From: PALSA-505 sp036502085
GTDB taxonomy: Bacteria; Actinomycetota; Actinomycetes; Streptosporangiales; Streptosporangiaceae
Assembly: GCA_036502085.1 (NCBI GenBank)
Contig: DASXZD010000057.1
Span: 1-64,000, forward strand
Reading direction: 5' to 3'
DNA: 64,000 nucleotides
In this document: positions 25,010 to 34,489 of the stretch, piece after piece
Numbering within the stretch: position 1 is the stretch's first letter
Layout of the letters: the number at the start of each line of letters is the position of its first letter
Translations under genes and position numbers: made by a program
Notes under the pieces: generated by a model
Databases searched by the model: none
The model's input: the letters and a program-made list of their open reading frames with translations, nothing else
What the model was told of the DNA's origin: nothing

Positions 25010-27019
25010 TTACCCCATTCCGCGCCGGAACAGCCGGGCCAGTTTGAGCATCTGATCGGGATTGACGCCCGTCACCGCCTGCGCGAGCGCGATGTACGGG
25101 TAAGGGGACACCGGCCATCGGCTGATGGCCTTCGTCGCGTCACGGACGGCGGGTCCTCGCTGGCCGAGCGTTGACCGCGCGAACGCGATCTGCCCGAGCA
25201 TGCGCGCGTGGCCGCGCCGGGACTTGGCGAAGTCCGCGTGCTTGGCCAGCATGTACTCCAGGCCGGGCAGGGCGTTCTCCGATTTTCCGCGGTACCACGA
25301 GGTGGTGTTCTTCCTGATGTTCGCCAGCGGCGCGGCGATCAGGCCGACCCGTCCGGCCCGTGCCGCGCGCAGCACCCAGTCGTAGTCTTCCGAGTAGCCG
25401 TTCGGCAGTTCCTCATCGTAGGGCCCGGCTGCGGCGAACACCTCCCGCCGCATCACGAGCGTCGAGGAGTGCAGTTCCTTCACCCGGTTGCGGAGCAGCA
25501 GCTGATAGCTGATCTCGTCGGACCGGCCAGGCCAGTCGTGGATCTTGTCGTCGGGCAGCAGCAGCCTGATGCCGGTGCCGACGACGAGCAGCCCGGGGTC
25601 GCCGAGCAGCCGGTCGATCTGCAGCCGGAGCTTGGCCGAATGCCAGGTGTCGTCGTCGTCGCAGGTCGCGATGAAGTCGCTGCGCGCCAGGTCCAGGCCG
25701 GTGTTGCGGGCGCCGGCCAGGCCGGGTGAATGCGAGTTGCTGACCACGCGGACGCTGTGCCGCGGCGTGCCCAGCGCGATCAGGTCCTCGTCTGGTGTCT
25801 CCCGGTCGTGCACGACGATGATGTCCATGTCGCCCGGGTAGTCCTGCCCGACGACCGAGGTGATCGACTCCCTGACCAGCTCGGGGCGCTCACGGGTCGG
25901 CATGATCACGGTGACCAGCGGCCACGTCCTGTCCTGCTGGGCCGGAGCGGGGGGCGGGGGCGCCTTCGGCTCTGCCTGCGGCTGCGGCTTGTTGCCGAGC
26001 CGCCAGCCGTAGCGGACCAGCAGCGGGAGGCCGACCGTGGTGACGACAGCGCGGTCACGCGGGGACATCCGCATCCGCCAGGCTTCGTCGGCGTGCAGGG
26101 TGATCTCGCCGCTGTTGAACCGGGACGGGTTGCCCGACAGGCCGTGGCTGCTGCCGAGCACGACGCGGCCGTCGCCGATATGCGCCAGGTCTGACGGCTG
26201 GGGGAAAATCCCGATGTCGGCCAGCGCCGACTCGACCGCCTGCCGCGGCGCCACGACGAAATCCTCGTACCGGATCCGGGTGACCTGCATGCCGCAGCGG
26301 CGCAGCAGCTCGGCCTGGCCCTGGGTACCCACCCACCGTGCGGCCGCCTCGACAGGGACGTTGTGCGACATGAGGTCGGTCTGCGCCACGGCGTGCGGGC
26401 GCTCTATCTGCTTGGTGAGCGAATGAGCCACTCCCCGCACGTCCCTGACGAGGTGTATCACCCGGACGTCTATCCCGGCGCGGTGCAGCGCGAGCGCCTG
26501 GACCGGCCACTTGCTCGCATCCACCACGTAATCGGCGCCGGCCTGGTCGGCGACGGCCCGGTACAAGGCCCGGTAGCTCTGGCCGTACTCGGCCACCTCG
26601 TCGCGGAAGCTGCCGCCGGCCAGCGGCAGGGCGAGCACCCGCGGCATGTGGCGCTGCCGTGCGACGCGGGTCTGCAGCTTGTGGACCGCGGCCAGCTTGC
26701 CGCTGTCCCAGCCGCCGAAGGCGCGCTTGCCCACGCCGGTCCAGAACGGGCAGTCGGCGAAGGCCAGGCCACAGCCGCATAGCTCGCCGCGCGGCGCGGT
26801 GCGGCGCCACAGGTCGATGAGCTCGCCGACGTTGACCAGGCCCGGTATGTCGCCGAGGACCCGTTCGAGCAGCGTGCTGCCGGACCGGCCCGATCCCGCG
26901 ATGTAGATGACGGTCGGGTCGTGGCCACTGGCGGGCCGCGCCGCGTCCGTGCCGGACGCGGTCGCAGCACCCGGGGCCGTCATGACGGTCCCGGGTAGCT
27001 GCCTGCCCCTGCGGCTCAT
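25010..27019 (-). CDS. fusion of sulfotransferase (ST5) and GT2 glycosyltransferase
   Basis: A 669-residue two-domain enzyme. Residues about 35-340 are a sulfotransferase: VIYIAGSGRSGSTLLERVL (5'-PSB), a Cys cluster ELCGCGLAFADCPFW at 79-93, and VRVIHLVRDVRGVAHSL (3'-PB). After a Pro/Ala/Gln linker (about 345-365) a family 2 glycosyltransferase begins with LVTVIMPTRERPELVRESI and has CDDDDTWH (453-460) as the DXD site and a YSEDYDW motif. ATG 27019 has GGAGG 7 bp upstream. The fusion suggests that sugar addition and sulfation of the same intermediate are coupled. Both active sites look intact. Confidence 0.9.
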   Translation of the reverse strand: MSRRGRQLPGTVMTAPGAATASGTDAARPASGHDPTVIYIAGSGRSGSTLLERVLGDIPGLVNVGELIDLWRRTAPRGELCGCGLAFADCPFWTGVGKRAFGGWDSGKLAAVHKLQTRVARQRHMPRVLALPLAGGSFRDEVAEYGQSYRALYRAVADQAGADYVVDASKWPVQALALHRAGIDVRVIHLVRDVRGVAHSLTKQIERPHAVAQTDLMSHNVPVEAAARWVGTQGQAELLRRCGMQVTRIRYEDFVVAPRQAVESALADIGIFPQPSDLAHIGDGRVVLGSSHGLSGNPSRFNSGEITLHADEAWRMRMSPRDRAVVTTVGLPLLVRYGWRLGNKPQPQAEPKAPPPPAPAQQDRTWPLVTVIMPTRERPELVRESITSVVGQDYPGDMDIIVVHDRETPDEDLIALGTPRHSVRVVSNSHSPGLAGARNTGLDLARSDFIATCDDDDTWHSAKLRLQIDRLLGDPGLLVVGTGIRLLLPDDKIHDWPGRSDEISYQLLLRNRVKELHSSTLVMRREVFAAAGPYDEELPNGYSEDYDWVLRAARAGRVGLIAAPLANIRKNTTSWYRGKSENALPGLEYMLAKHADFAKSRRGHARMLGQIAFARSTLGQRGPAVRDATKAISRWPVSPYPYIALAQAVTGVNPDQMLKLARLFRRGMG

Positions 27020-27198
27020 GGCAGAACCTCCTGGTTGTGATTTTGCCGACGGGATCTGGCCGACGCCGGGGACGGCGGTGCGGCCGGCCCAGCTACCTGG
27101 TCACAGATGAAGTACACGTCTGCTAGAAACCCTACTGTGCTTCGGCGAGGAGCTGTGTTCTGCGCGAGTCCGGGAGGTAAACACGTGGTCATGCATGG

Positions 27199-28140
27199 TT
27201 ATGCGTAGCCAAGCTGGGCCAGCAGCGGTCCGATTTCTTGCTCGACGTCAGCGGCCTGGCTCTCGTCGAGAACCTTGCGCCACCGGCCCACCGAGTCCGG
27301 TCGCGCCCGGGCCAGGCCCGCGCGCAGTGCCTCGAGCCCGGCCGACGAGGTGTCAAGGAACGTGCCGAGCTGGTCGGCGGTGGCCATCGGATCCGACACC
27401 ACGGACTCGTACCGTATCTCGACCCAGCGATCGGCCGGCAGCGTGCCAAGCCCGGCCAGCGCGGCCTCGGTGAACCGCCGCCAGCACCAGGCCGTCCGCA
27501 CGATGTCGGGGACCTTGGCGAACTCGTCACGGCGATCCTGCTCCACCCACCACCTGGCGGCGGGCCCCCACAGTGCCCCGCCGCGGCCGTGCTTATTCTG
27601 GCCTGCGGAGGCGGCCTGCAGCCACGGCTGCTCGGCGTGCGAGACGGCGACGTCGCGGCCGTCCCTGATGATGTGCACGAATTGCGCGCTTGGCATCGCC
27701 TGCGCCAGGAACGGCACGATGAAGCTGTTCTCCGGGTTTTTGTCGGCGAAGCGCCGCCCGCCATGCAGCCCGGCCAGCAGCAGCGACGAGTACGAGAGCC
27801 GGAACACCGCCGAGCCGTGCCGCTCGCTCCACGACCGGTCGTAGACGCACCGGGCGGCGGCCTTCGTCAGCCGGGGCTCGAAGTGGTAGGACACCTCGGG
27901 CAGCCGGCCGAGGCAGGCGCCGAGGAACGTGGTGCCTGACCTCGGCGCGCCGATGATGAACAGCGGGCGGTGCAGCCTGGGGTCGAGCGCGCGGCTGGTG
28001 GGCCGCTTGCGCAGCGTCGGGTCCCGCCGCCGGTCGCGGACGTCGGAGTAGAGGCCGAGCGCGCCGAGCCTGAGCATCTGGCGCCAGCCGAGACCGCCCG
28101 GCGGCGCCGCGCCGCTGGATTCTGTGGGGATGGGTGCCAT
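27199..28140 (-). CDS. sulfotransferase (ST6)
   Basis: A 313-residue sulfotransferase. LFIIGAPRSGTTFLGACL holds the 5'-PSB loop (GAPRSGTTF about 64-72) and FVHIIRDGRDVAVSHAEQPW the 3'-PB motif. ATG 28140 follows CGAGG; the frame is open to 28209. A 179-bp spacer separates it from the fusion gene and 200 bp from the kinase-like gene, so it may have its own promoter. Acceptor unknown. Confidence 0.9.
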   Translation of the reverse strand: MAPIPTESSGAAPPGGLGWRQMLRLGALGLYSDVRDRRRDPTLRKRPTSRALDPRLHRPLFIIGAPRSGTTFLGACLGRLPEVSYHFEPRLTKAAARCVYDRSWSERHGSAVFRLSYSSLLLAGLHGGRRFADKNPENSFIVPFLAQAMPSAQFVHIIRDGRDVAVSHAEQPWLQAASAGQNKHGRGGALWGPAARWWVEQDRRDEFAKVPDIVRTAWCWRRFTEAALAGLGTLPADRWVEIRYESVVSDPMATADQLGTFLDTSSAGLEALRAGLARARPDSVGRWRKVLDESQAADVEQEIGPLLAQLGYA

Positions 28141-28340
28141 GGTTAACCTCGTGCCGGTTCCTGGGATGCCTGATGTTACCGGGCGGTCGCTATCGCTAGC
28201 GAAACTCATTCAGAACCCGGAGGGACGGGTCAGCGTAGCCGCAGGTCATCTCTTACTGCATTAACAATCAGTCGAAGCTTTGAATAAGTTTCCCGGTCAC
28301 TAGACCGGAACCCCTGATGTTACCGGGTGGCTGCCGCACA

Positions 28341-29723
28341 TTACCGGGCCACTCCTAGTGGCAGCCGGGCCACCTCGCCGGCCAGCGCGGGAATGAGCCA
28401 CTCGCCGGGGTCGCCGTGCCGCGCTCCGGCCTTGGCCTGCCGGTCGACCAGGTACCGGACGCTCAGGTCGGCCAGGTACAGGGCCGCGGTCAGCCGGGCC
28501 TGCGGAGCCTCGATCCCGAATGGCGCGGTGACCAGCGCGGCGTGCTCGATGCATGCGTTCGCGGTGGTCAGGGGATTGCCGTGCCCGGGACCGATCTGGC
28601 GCTGCATCCAGTGATGCAGCGCGTCGAATCCGAGCGGGGCGTCAGGATCGAATCGCTCCCAGTCCCAGACCAGCATCCCGCTCTGCGTGACCGCCATGTT
28701 CCACGGCGACCAGTCGCCGTGCCAGGCGCCGTAGGCCAGGGCCGTGCCGCCGGCCAGCTCTGCCAGGCTGTCCAGCGCGTGCTGCAGCGCCGTCCGGTTG
28801 GCGTCGGCGTCGGCGTCGGCGAGCCGTAGGCGCAACTGCCTCAGGTACGTGCTGCTCGCCAGCTCTCCCCGTCGCAGCCCGTCCACCCTGGCGATCTCGC
28901 TCATGGCGGCGGTGAGCCGGTCGGCCGGCGCGGGCCGGCTGCGCAGCCAGGCGGGGAGCGCGCCGAGGACCAGGACGTCCAGGCCGTGCCACTGACCGTA
29001 GTGCAGCACCGGCGCCACCTTGATCTCGGTCAGGCCAGCGCGGCCGAGCCGGACGAGCGCGTCGTGCTCGGTACGCACGAGATCCCGGGTAAGTGAATTG
29101 ATGCCGATCTTGACGTAGCCGACAGGTTCGCCGGTCGGCGACAGCAGCTGGAGTACCGGCTTGCGGTTGGCCCGGGGCCGGCCGATGAACATGCTGACCC
29201 GGAGCTCGCGCGACATCACGTTCCGCAGGTACGACTCGATGTTGTCCGGCTGCGGCGCCTCCGCCACCCGGATCCGGCCGCGAATCACGCTGGTGCCGAG
29301 CCCGCTGGCCAGGCCGGCCGACAGTGCCCTGATGGCCAGCCGGGCCGACAGCGATCCCGACCGGCTGAAATGCCGCACCGCGGAGGCAGCCAGGTGCGGA
29401 ACGGCGGGCACGAACAGCGGCGGTCGGCTCGGTCCGGAGATGAGCATGAACTCCTGGTCCTGGGGCCGGCGCGGCGCGCGACTGGTCGGCCCGGCGAAGG
29501 GCTGTGGTCCTGGGCCGATCCCGTCCAGGGTGACCCGGTCCGGCGGCGGCCAGAGCAGCTCGCAGACGTCCTGCAGGTACGCCGGCCACTCCCGGCTGTC
29601 GGCTTGTGCCATGATCGCCTCGTCGGGCTCAGTGGGCGGAGCCGCGGGGAACGTAACGGAGCTGGCCGCGCCGGACAGAGGCGAAACGGTGACAGCGTGA
29701 TCGATATTGGTCATATCTATCAT
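28341..29723 (-). CDS. aminoglycoside-phosphotransferase-fold (APH-like) kinase
   Basis: A 460-residue protein with a C-terminal APH/choline-kinase fold. The catalytic loop is HGDWSPWN (about 335-342), the metal site is VWDWERFD (about 352-359), and YVKIGIN (Lys about 205) is the probable ATP lysine. The N-terminal 170 residues match nothing I recognise. The start ATG 29723 overlaps the PAP2 stop (ATGA), which implies coupled translation. It may phosphorylate a sugar, lipid or small molecule, perhaps as a glycan modification; antibiotic resistance is unlikely from this context. Substrate unknown. Confidence 0.78.
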   Translation of the reverse strand: MIDMTNIDHAVTVSPLSGAASSVTFPAAPPTEPDEAIMAQADSREWPAYLQDVCELLWPPPDRVTLDGIGPGPQPFAGPTSRAPRRPQDQEFMLISGPSRPPLFVPAVPHLAASAVRHFSRSGSLSARLAIRALSAGLASGLGTSVIRGRIRVAEAPQPDNIESYLRNVMSRELRVSMFIGRPRANRKPVLQLLSPTGEPVGYVKIGINSLTRDLVRTEHDALVRLGRAGLTEIKVAPVLHYGQWHGLDVLVLGALPAWLRSRPAPADRLTAAMSEIARVDGLRRGELASSTYLRQLRLRLADADADANRTALQHALDSLAELAGGTALAYGAWHGDWSPWNMAVTQSGMLVWDWERFDPDAPLGFDALHHWMQRQIGPGHGNPLTTANACIEHAALVTAPFGIEAPQARLTAALYLADLSVRYLVDRQAKAGARHGDPGEWLIPALAGEVARLPLGVAR

Positions 29724-30682
29724 TCGCCCCCTGACGCCGAGACTGATTGCGCAGTCCGGCTCTCCGTGTTTACGTGCTCCGGACGTGTATCCCTCCGCAC
29801 ATGCGCCCCACCGGGGGAAGCGTGTACGAAAGCGCGGTCGGCTGCCATGGTCGGCGCGGGGGCGGGTCCAGCGGTAAGACGCACGGCAGTTACGAACAGA
29901 TAAAGCAGCAGGCATCCGTAGATTAGCCCGCCGCAAATATCGGTAAACCAGTGTACGGCGAGGTAACCCCGGCTGTATCCCTCATTGAAGCCGAGCGCGG
30001 CCACCACCGCCCCGGTCCAGATCGCGGCGCGGCGCCGGGCCGCGGGCGTTGCCCCGCCGAATTCGCGCCAGAGCAGGTAACCGATGAGCCCATAGATGAA
30101 CACCGCCCTGGCGCACCCGCCGGACGGGAAGATGCCGCCGGCCCCGGGCGGCGGGACCCGGTGGATGGTGTGGTTGATGGCCCGGGTGAGGTAGCGCGCG
30201 AGCACGAGCGCTGTCCCGATCGCGACCGGCGGCAGCCAGCGGTCACGGCGCCAGGTGATCGCCATGCAGACGGCGGCCATCGCGCCGGCGGCCCAGATCG
30301 GGTACCTGTCGCCGACCTCGGTGGCGCGCTTCATCTGTTTGGTCCAGTGCGCAAGCTGATGGGTGGCGGTCCAGTGGAAGATCGGCTTGTCGATCACCGG
30401 GCCGCCGTGCACCGCCGCCAGGGCCAGCAGCACCATGACGCCGTAGACTACCGCCGCGCCGGCCAGCACGACGAGGAAGAACCGGATAATCCGCCGGGAG
30501 GCGGACGGCAGGTCGCGGTGGCCCGCAGCCGCGTCGCCGCTGCGGGCAGAGCGGCCGCTGCCGGAGGGCTGAGGGCCGACGGCGGCCGACACGGACCGCA
30601 ACCGCCTGGCGAGCAGCGCGGCGGCGCAGAAGATGACCGCGACACCGGCGGGCCAGAGCAGCACCGCCAACCACTTGGTCAT
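29720..30682 (-). CDS. PAP2-family membrane phosphatase
   Basis: A 320-residue membrane protein of the phosphatidic-acid-phosphatase 2 superfamily. The three motifs appear as RYLTRAINHTIHRVPP, FPSGGCAR and SRGYLAVHWFTD, with the conserved acid-base His in the last two. About five or six membrane segments surround them. It may dephosphorylate undecaprenyl diphosphate released by polysaccharide polymerisation or another lipid phosphate. It is translationally coupled to the APH-like kinase gene. Confidence 0.85.
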   Translation of the reverse strand: MTKWLAVLLWPAGVAVIFCAAALLARRLRSVSAAVGPQPSGSGRSARSGDAAAGHRDLPSASRRIIRFFLVVLAGAAVVYGVMVLLALAAVHGGPVIDKPIFHWTATHQLAHWTKQMKRATEVGDRYPIWAAGAMAAVCMAITWRRDRWLPPVAIGTALVLARYLTRAINHTIHRVPPPGAGGIFPSGGCARAVFIYGLIGYLLWREFGGATPAARRRAAIWTGAVVAALGFNEGYSRGYLAVHWFTDICGGLIYGCLLLYLFVTAVRLTAGPAPAPTMAADRAFVHASPGGAHVRRDTRPEHVNTESRTAQSVSASGGE

Positions 30683-30914
30683 GCCTCACCCAGCCCTTTA
30701 ACCGTTCTTTGCCCAGCGCTGGGCTGCGGGATCCCCCAGGACACGCTGCCTTCCATGAGTAAGACTCCTGACGGAGGCGATTGGGTCACACGCACTCGGT
30801 ATCTTTTTCATTCCCCGGAAGATCTGGCCGCGCGGGCCCAGGTCAGAAGCAAAGACTTACTCAGAGTAACTCAGCGACAGCCCGCCTGGCCGGCCCGATG
30901 CCAACAAACTGGCA

Positions 30915-32852
30915 TCAATACCCCGATAAGTCGCTAGACGCTCGCACCCGCCGTGCCCGGCGGGCGAGAGACGACACTCCGGGCATCGTCGACAGCTTGA
31001 GCACGTCGCCGAATTTCCACAGCCCGGCCAGGTAGACAATGCCCCCGGCCACGATGGAGGCCCCCAGCGACACGAAGCCGGCGCCGATCGCGATGCGGAT
31101 CAGCCCGGGGATGGCGCCGAAGCACACCGCGCACAGCGCGCAGGCGGTGAACGTGCCGCGCCCGATGGGGTGCAGCCGGAACACCAGCGCCAGTTGAATG
31201 AGCGGCATCAGGTTGCTCACCACGATGGCAACGGCCCAGCCGATCGCGGCGCCGGTGATCCCGTACCTGGGTATGAGCGCCAGATCCACGCCGATGTTCA
31301 CGCCGACGGCCAGCAGGCCGTTCACCAGGCTCCAGCTGCTGCGCCCGGTGGTGATCAGCACCATGTCTACCTGGCCGCAGGCCGACGCGAACAGCTGGGT
31401 AAGGCCGAGAATGATCATCACGGTGGCCCCGGCGCTGTACGACTTGCCGAATACAGCCAGCACCGCGGGCCCGTAGATCACCGCCAGCAGGTACAGCGGC
31501 CAGGTGAGCAGGATGAGCCAGCCGGTGGTCACCAGGTAGATGACGTTCGCGTTGCGCTTGTCGCCGGTCGTGAACAGCTCGGTGAACCGGGGCTGGGCCG
31601 CCGTGCTGATCGCCATGTTCCCGAGCTGGCCCGCGACCAGGAACCTGGTGGCCGCGGTGTACACGGCCGCGGCGATCGGTCCCTTGATGAGGGCCACGAG
31701 CACGATGTCCATCCGCTGCAGGATGATCGACGCGAGGTTCGCGATGGCCCGCGGCGTGGTGAACCGCCAGAAGCCCTTGGGATTCGCGTTGGCCAGCTGG
31801 CGCCGCGCCATCCGCCTGCCGCTGCGGGTGTCCTCTGGCCGCCGGACCGGCCGCCCGCTGTCCGGTGATCGTCCCCAGGCCGGCGAGGGCACCGGCGTGG
31901 ACAGCGCGAGCAGTGCGGCGACCTCGGGCGGCAGGTCGGGCATGGTCGCGCGCCGCGGCCCCCTCCGGCGGCGGACGCGGCGCAGCCACACGTAAGAGAT
32001 GGCCGAGGCGGGGATCCAGGGCAGCGCCCACAGCGGCGCGAGCAGCGCGGCGCTGCCCGCTACCACCGCGACCGCCATGCAGGCGACCTGGAGGAGCGGC
32101 CGGCCGATCTTCTCCACCATGACGGTGGGCCGCATGTCGCGGTAGCCCCGGGTGGCGCCGAGGAACGTGTTCTCCAGCGCCGCGAACAGCAGCGTGAGGC
32201 TCAGCAGGCGCAGCGCTCCGGCCACGGCCCCGGGGCTGGCGGCGGCACCGCCCTTGCTCCCGCTGTCCTTGGCCAGCAGCACGTGGGCCAGCGGCCCGGC
32301 GAAGGCAAGCATGCCTATCGTGAGCAGCACCGAGCCCACGATCACCGGGATGACCGCGGCGCGCACGATGGCCCGGATCCTGCGCTCCTCGCCGAGCGAG
32401 CGCAGCCGGGCGATGAAGTAGACCAGGCCGACGTTGGCGCCGAGCGTGGCCAGCGCCTGGACGATCAGGTAGGCCGAGGTCGCGGTGAAGAACGCGCCCG
32501 CGATGGTCTTGTTGAAGCGATTGGTGACCATGACGGAGACGGCCAGCGTCGCCACCGCGGAAACGGCAGCGCCCGCGATGTTGAGCGTGCCGCCCCTGGC
32601 CACCTCGGCAAGCTGCGGCTTCCCGGACTGATCCTGGCCCGCTCCGGCCTTTCCCGGGCCGGCCCGGCCGGGCCCGCTCCTTCCGGCCTGGCCCGCCTGA
32701 GGCTGACGCGCCGGACCGCCGGGCCCCGCGCCGCGCTGGCCGGTCGCGCCTGCCGTGCCTGGCCTGCCCCGCGCGCCGGGTCCAGCATGCGCGGATGCCT
32801 CACCGGGCGGGGCGCCCGGCCCCGATCCCGCTGCCTCGGAACGTCCTCTCAC
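30915..32852 (-). CDS. Wzx/MATE-like polysaccharide flippase
   Basis: A 645-residue integral membrane protein of the MOP superfamily that would flip lipid-linked repeat units. It has about 14 predicted membrane segments from residue 85 to 630, in two halves separated by a cytoplasmic insert (about 300-355, rich in Arg, Pro and Ser). The first 80 residues are Gly/Ala/Pro/Gln-rich and probably disordered. GTG 32852 is used; the Shine-Dalgarno match is weak, but the gene starts 37 bp after the upstream stop codon. Its neighbours (ligase/polymerase, Wzz-like) support a Wzx role. Confidence 0.88.
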   Translation of the reverse strand: MRGRSEAAGSGPGAPPGEASAHAGPGARGRPGTAGATGQRGAGPGGPARQPQAGQAGRSGPGRAGPGKAGAGQDQSGKPQLAEVARGGTLNIAGAAVSAVATLAVSVMVTNRFNKTIAGAFFTATSAYLIVQALATLGANVGLVYFIARLRSLGEERRIRAIVRAAVIPVIVGSVLLTIGMLAFAGPLAHVLLAKDSGSKGGAAASPGAVAGALRLLSLTLLFAALENTFLGATRGYRDMRPTVMVEKIGRPLLQVACMAVAVVAGSAALLAPLWALPWIPASAISYVWLRRVRRRRGPRRATMPDLPPEVAALLALSTPVPSPAWGRSPDSGRPVRRPEDTRSGRRMARRQLANANPKGFWRFTTPRAIANLASIILQRMDIVLVALIKGPIAAAVYTAATRFLVAGQLGNMAISTAAQPRFTELFTTGDKRNANVIYLVTTGWLILLTWPLYLLAVIYGPAVLAVFGKSYSAGATVMIILGLTQLFASACGQVDMVLITTGRSSWSLVNGLLAVGVNIGVDLALIPRYGITGAAIGWAVAIVVSNLMPLIQLALVFRLHPIGRGTFTACALCAVCFGAIPGLIRIAIGAGFVSLGASIVAGGIVYLAGLWKFGDVLKLSTMPGVSSLARRARRVRASSDLSGY

Positions 32853-32889
32853 CCGTGCCAGCTTGACGGCACCCCCCTACCCCTGGCGG

Positions 32890-34416
32890 TCACGTTGCGC
32901 CAGCGGTGAGGACCCGCGGTCCGCCTTCGACTCCGGGGCCGGGCCGGCCTGGGCCCGGCTGGCCATCAGGTCCCGCCGCCTGAGCTGCTCTCTCGCGCCG
33001 CAGCGCCGTGTCGTTGCGCCAGAGTATGACGTAGGCGAGCAGGGTGAAGGAGATCGGCGGCCCGACCGCCTGATAGGAGATCATGAAAACGAACCCGAGC
33101 AGGATGACGAGGACTCCCACCATCCCGTAGGGCGTCTTGTCCCGCCGGAATCGCCATACGGCGTAGCCGAAGAAGCTGAGGTAGAGCCCGGTGCCGAGCA
33201 GGCCGTTGGTGACCAGGAGCATCCACAGCTGCCCGTTGCCGCCGATGCTCCTCGAGCCGCAGCTCTTGCATTTCTCGGTGCGGCCGACTGCGATCGAGTT
33301 CGTGCTGCCCAGCTCGTGCCGGGTGTCGCCGTAGCCGATGACGGGGGACGAGATCGCGTCCTGAATGGCGATGCCGGACAGCGATGCGCGCACCGAGTTG
33401 CTCTTGCCGTTCTGCAGCCGCGTGGTGATCACATTGCCGGCCGGGGTGGTGATGATCACGACCCCAATTATCGCGACGAGGCCGGCGAAGGCCCCCAGCA
33501 TGGCCAGCTTGCCCCGGGCGGCCATGCGCACCGCCAGGTAGACCAGGCTGCACGCGATGCCGAGCCACAGCCCGCGGTCGAGTGAGTACAGCACGGGCGC
33601 CAGCGCGATGAGGAAAACGATCACGCACCAGAATCGCTGCCTGCGGGTGGTGGCGTAACTCCACCAGACCACGATCACCCAGGGCAGCATGATGGCCAGG
33701 CAGTTCCCCCACATGTTGGTGTAGTCGAACGGCGCTTTCGGCCGGCCTGCCGCGTAGCCGAGCAGGTTCTGGATCTCGGAGGAACCCGGGTGCAGCAGGA
33801 CCGCAAGCTGGGCGTTGCCGTTCTGGATGCTCTGCGGTATGAGATAGGCCAGCGGCGAGGTGAACGAGAACGTGGGGTCGGCCATGCCGAGCAGGCCGCC
33901 GGCGACTCCGTAGATGCCGACCAGGCCCATCAGCCAGGCCAGCTTCCGGCGCGGGAACTCCGCCTCGGTCAGGTTGCCCATGTACAGGAACACGGCCGTG
34001 ACGCCGATGTAGTCGGCGCCGCGGAGCCCGTAGGAGATCAGCCGGTTCGAGACCGGGCTGACGACCGTCTGCGGAGCCGTCTGGCCGATCGCCATGACGC
34101 TGAGGACCATCACGATCAGGAACAGCGCCCAGATCGCGAACCCGGGCGGCACCTTGATCGGACGCTGGCGGTGGGCCCGCCAGCGGTACATCGTCCTGAT
34201 CGTCGGGAAGGCCAGCAGGATGGGCATGTAGTCGGCTATCCCGAGCACCCACCACAGCGGGTAGAGCATCAGGTATCCGCTCACCGGCCAGCCCGGGTGC
34301 CGGGCGAACCAGTTGCCGGCGGGCCTGCCCTCGCCGACCGGCAACTGGCCGACGGAGTGCTCGTCCGGCTCGCCACCGCGGCCGTTGTGCTGGGCTCGCG
34401 TCAGCAGCGTCGTCAT
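32890..34416 (-). CDS. O-antigen ligase / Wzy-like polymerase
   Basis: A 508-residue polytopic membrane protein with about 12 hydrophobic segments and the long external loop (about 320-395) typical of the O-antigen ligase/Wzy family, including GYGDTRHELGST. It would polymerise repeat units or ligate the glycan on the outer face. ATG 34416 follows GGAG. The tail after residue 480 is Gly/Pro-rich. Polymerase versus ligase cannot be told from sequence; Wzx and Wzz-like neighbours favour a polymerase. Confidence 0.85.
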   Translation of the reverse strand: MTTLLTRAQHNGRGGEPDEHSVGQLPVGEGRPAGNWFARHPGWPVSGYLMLYPLWWVLGIADYMPILLAFPTIRTMYRWRAHRQRPIKVPPGFAIWALFLIVMVLSVMAIGQTAPQTVVSPVSNRLISYGLRGADYIGVTAVFLYMGNLTEAEFPRRKLAWLMGLVGIYGVAGGLLGMADPTFSFTSPLAYLIPQSIQNGNAQLAVLLHPGSSEIQNLLGYAAGRPKAPFDYTNMWGNCLAIMLPWVIVVWWSYATTRRQRFWCVIVFLIALAPVLYSLDRGLWLGIACSLVYLAVRMAARGKLAMLGAFAGLVAIIGVVIITTPAGNVITTRLQNGKSNSVRASLSGIAIQDAISSPVIGYGDTRHELGSTNSIAVGRTEKCKSCGSRSIGGNGQLWMLLVTNGLLGTGLYLSFFGYAVWRFRRDKTPYGMVGVLVILLGFVFMISYQAVGPPISFTLLAYVILWRNDTALRRERAAQAAGPDGQPGPGRPGPGVEGGPRVLTAGAT

Positions 34417-34489
34417 GATCGGCTCTCCGTCTCTGGGGAAGCCCAGGTTTCCTGCACGTTCGCGAGTTCTCGGCTCTCGGTCGCCATGG

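Noticed and set aside
28341..29723. Aminoglycoside resistance gene
   Set aside because: The fold motif is present, but the long unfamiliar N-terminus and coupling to PAP2 within a polysaccharide operon do not support a resistance role.
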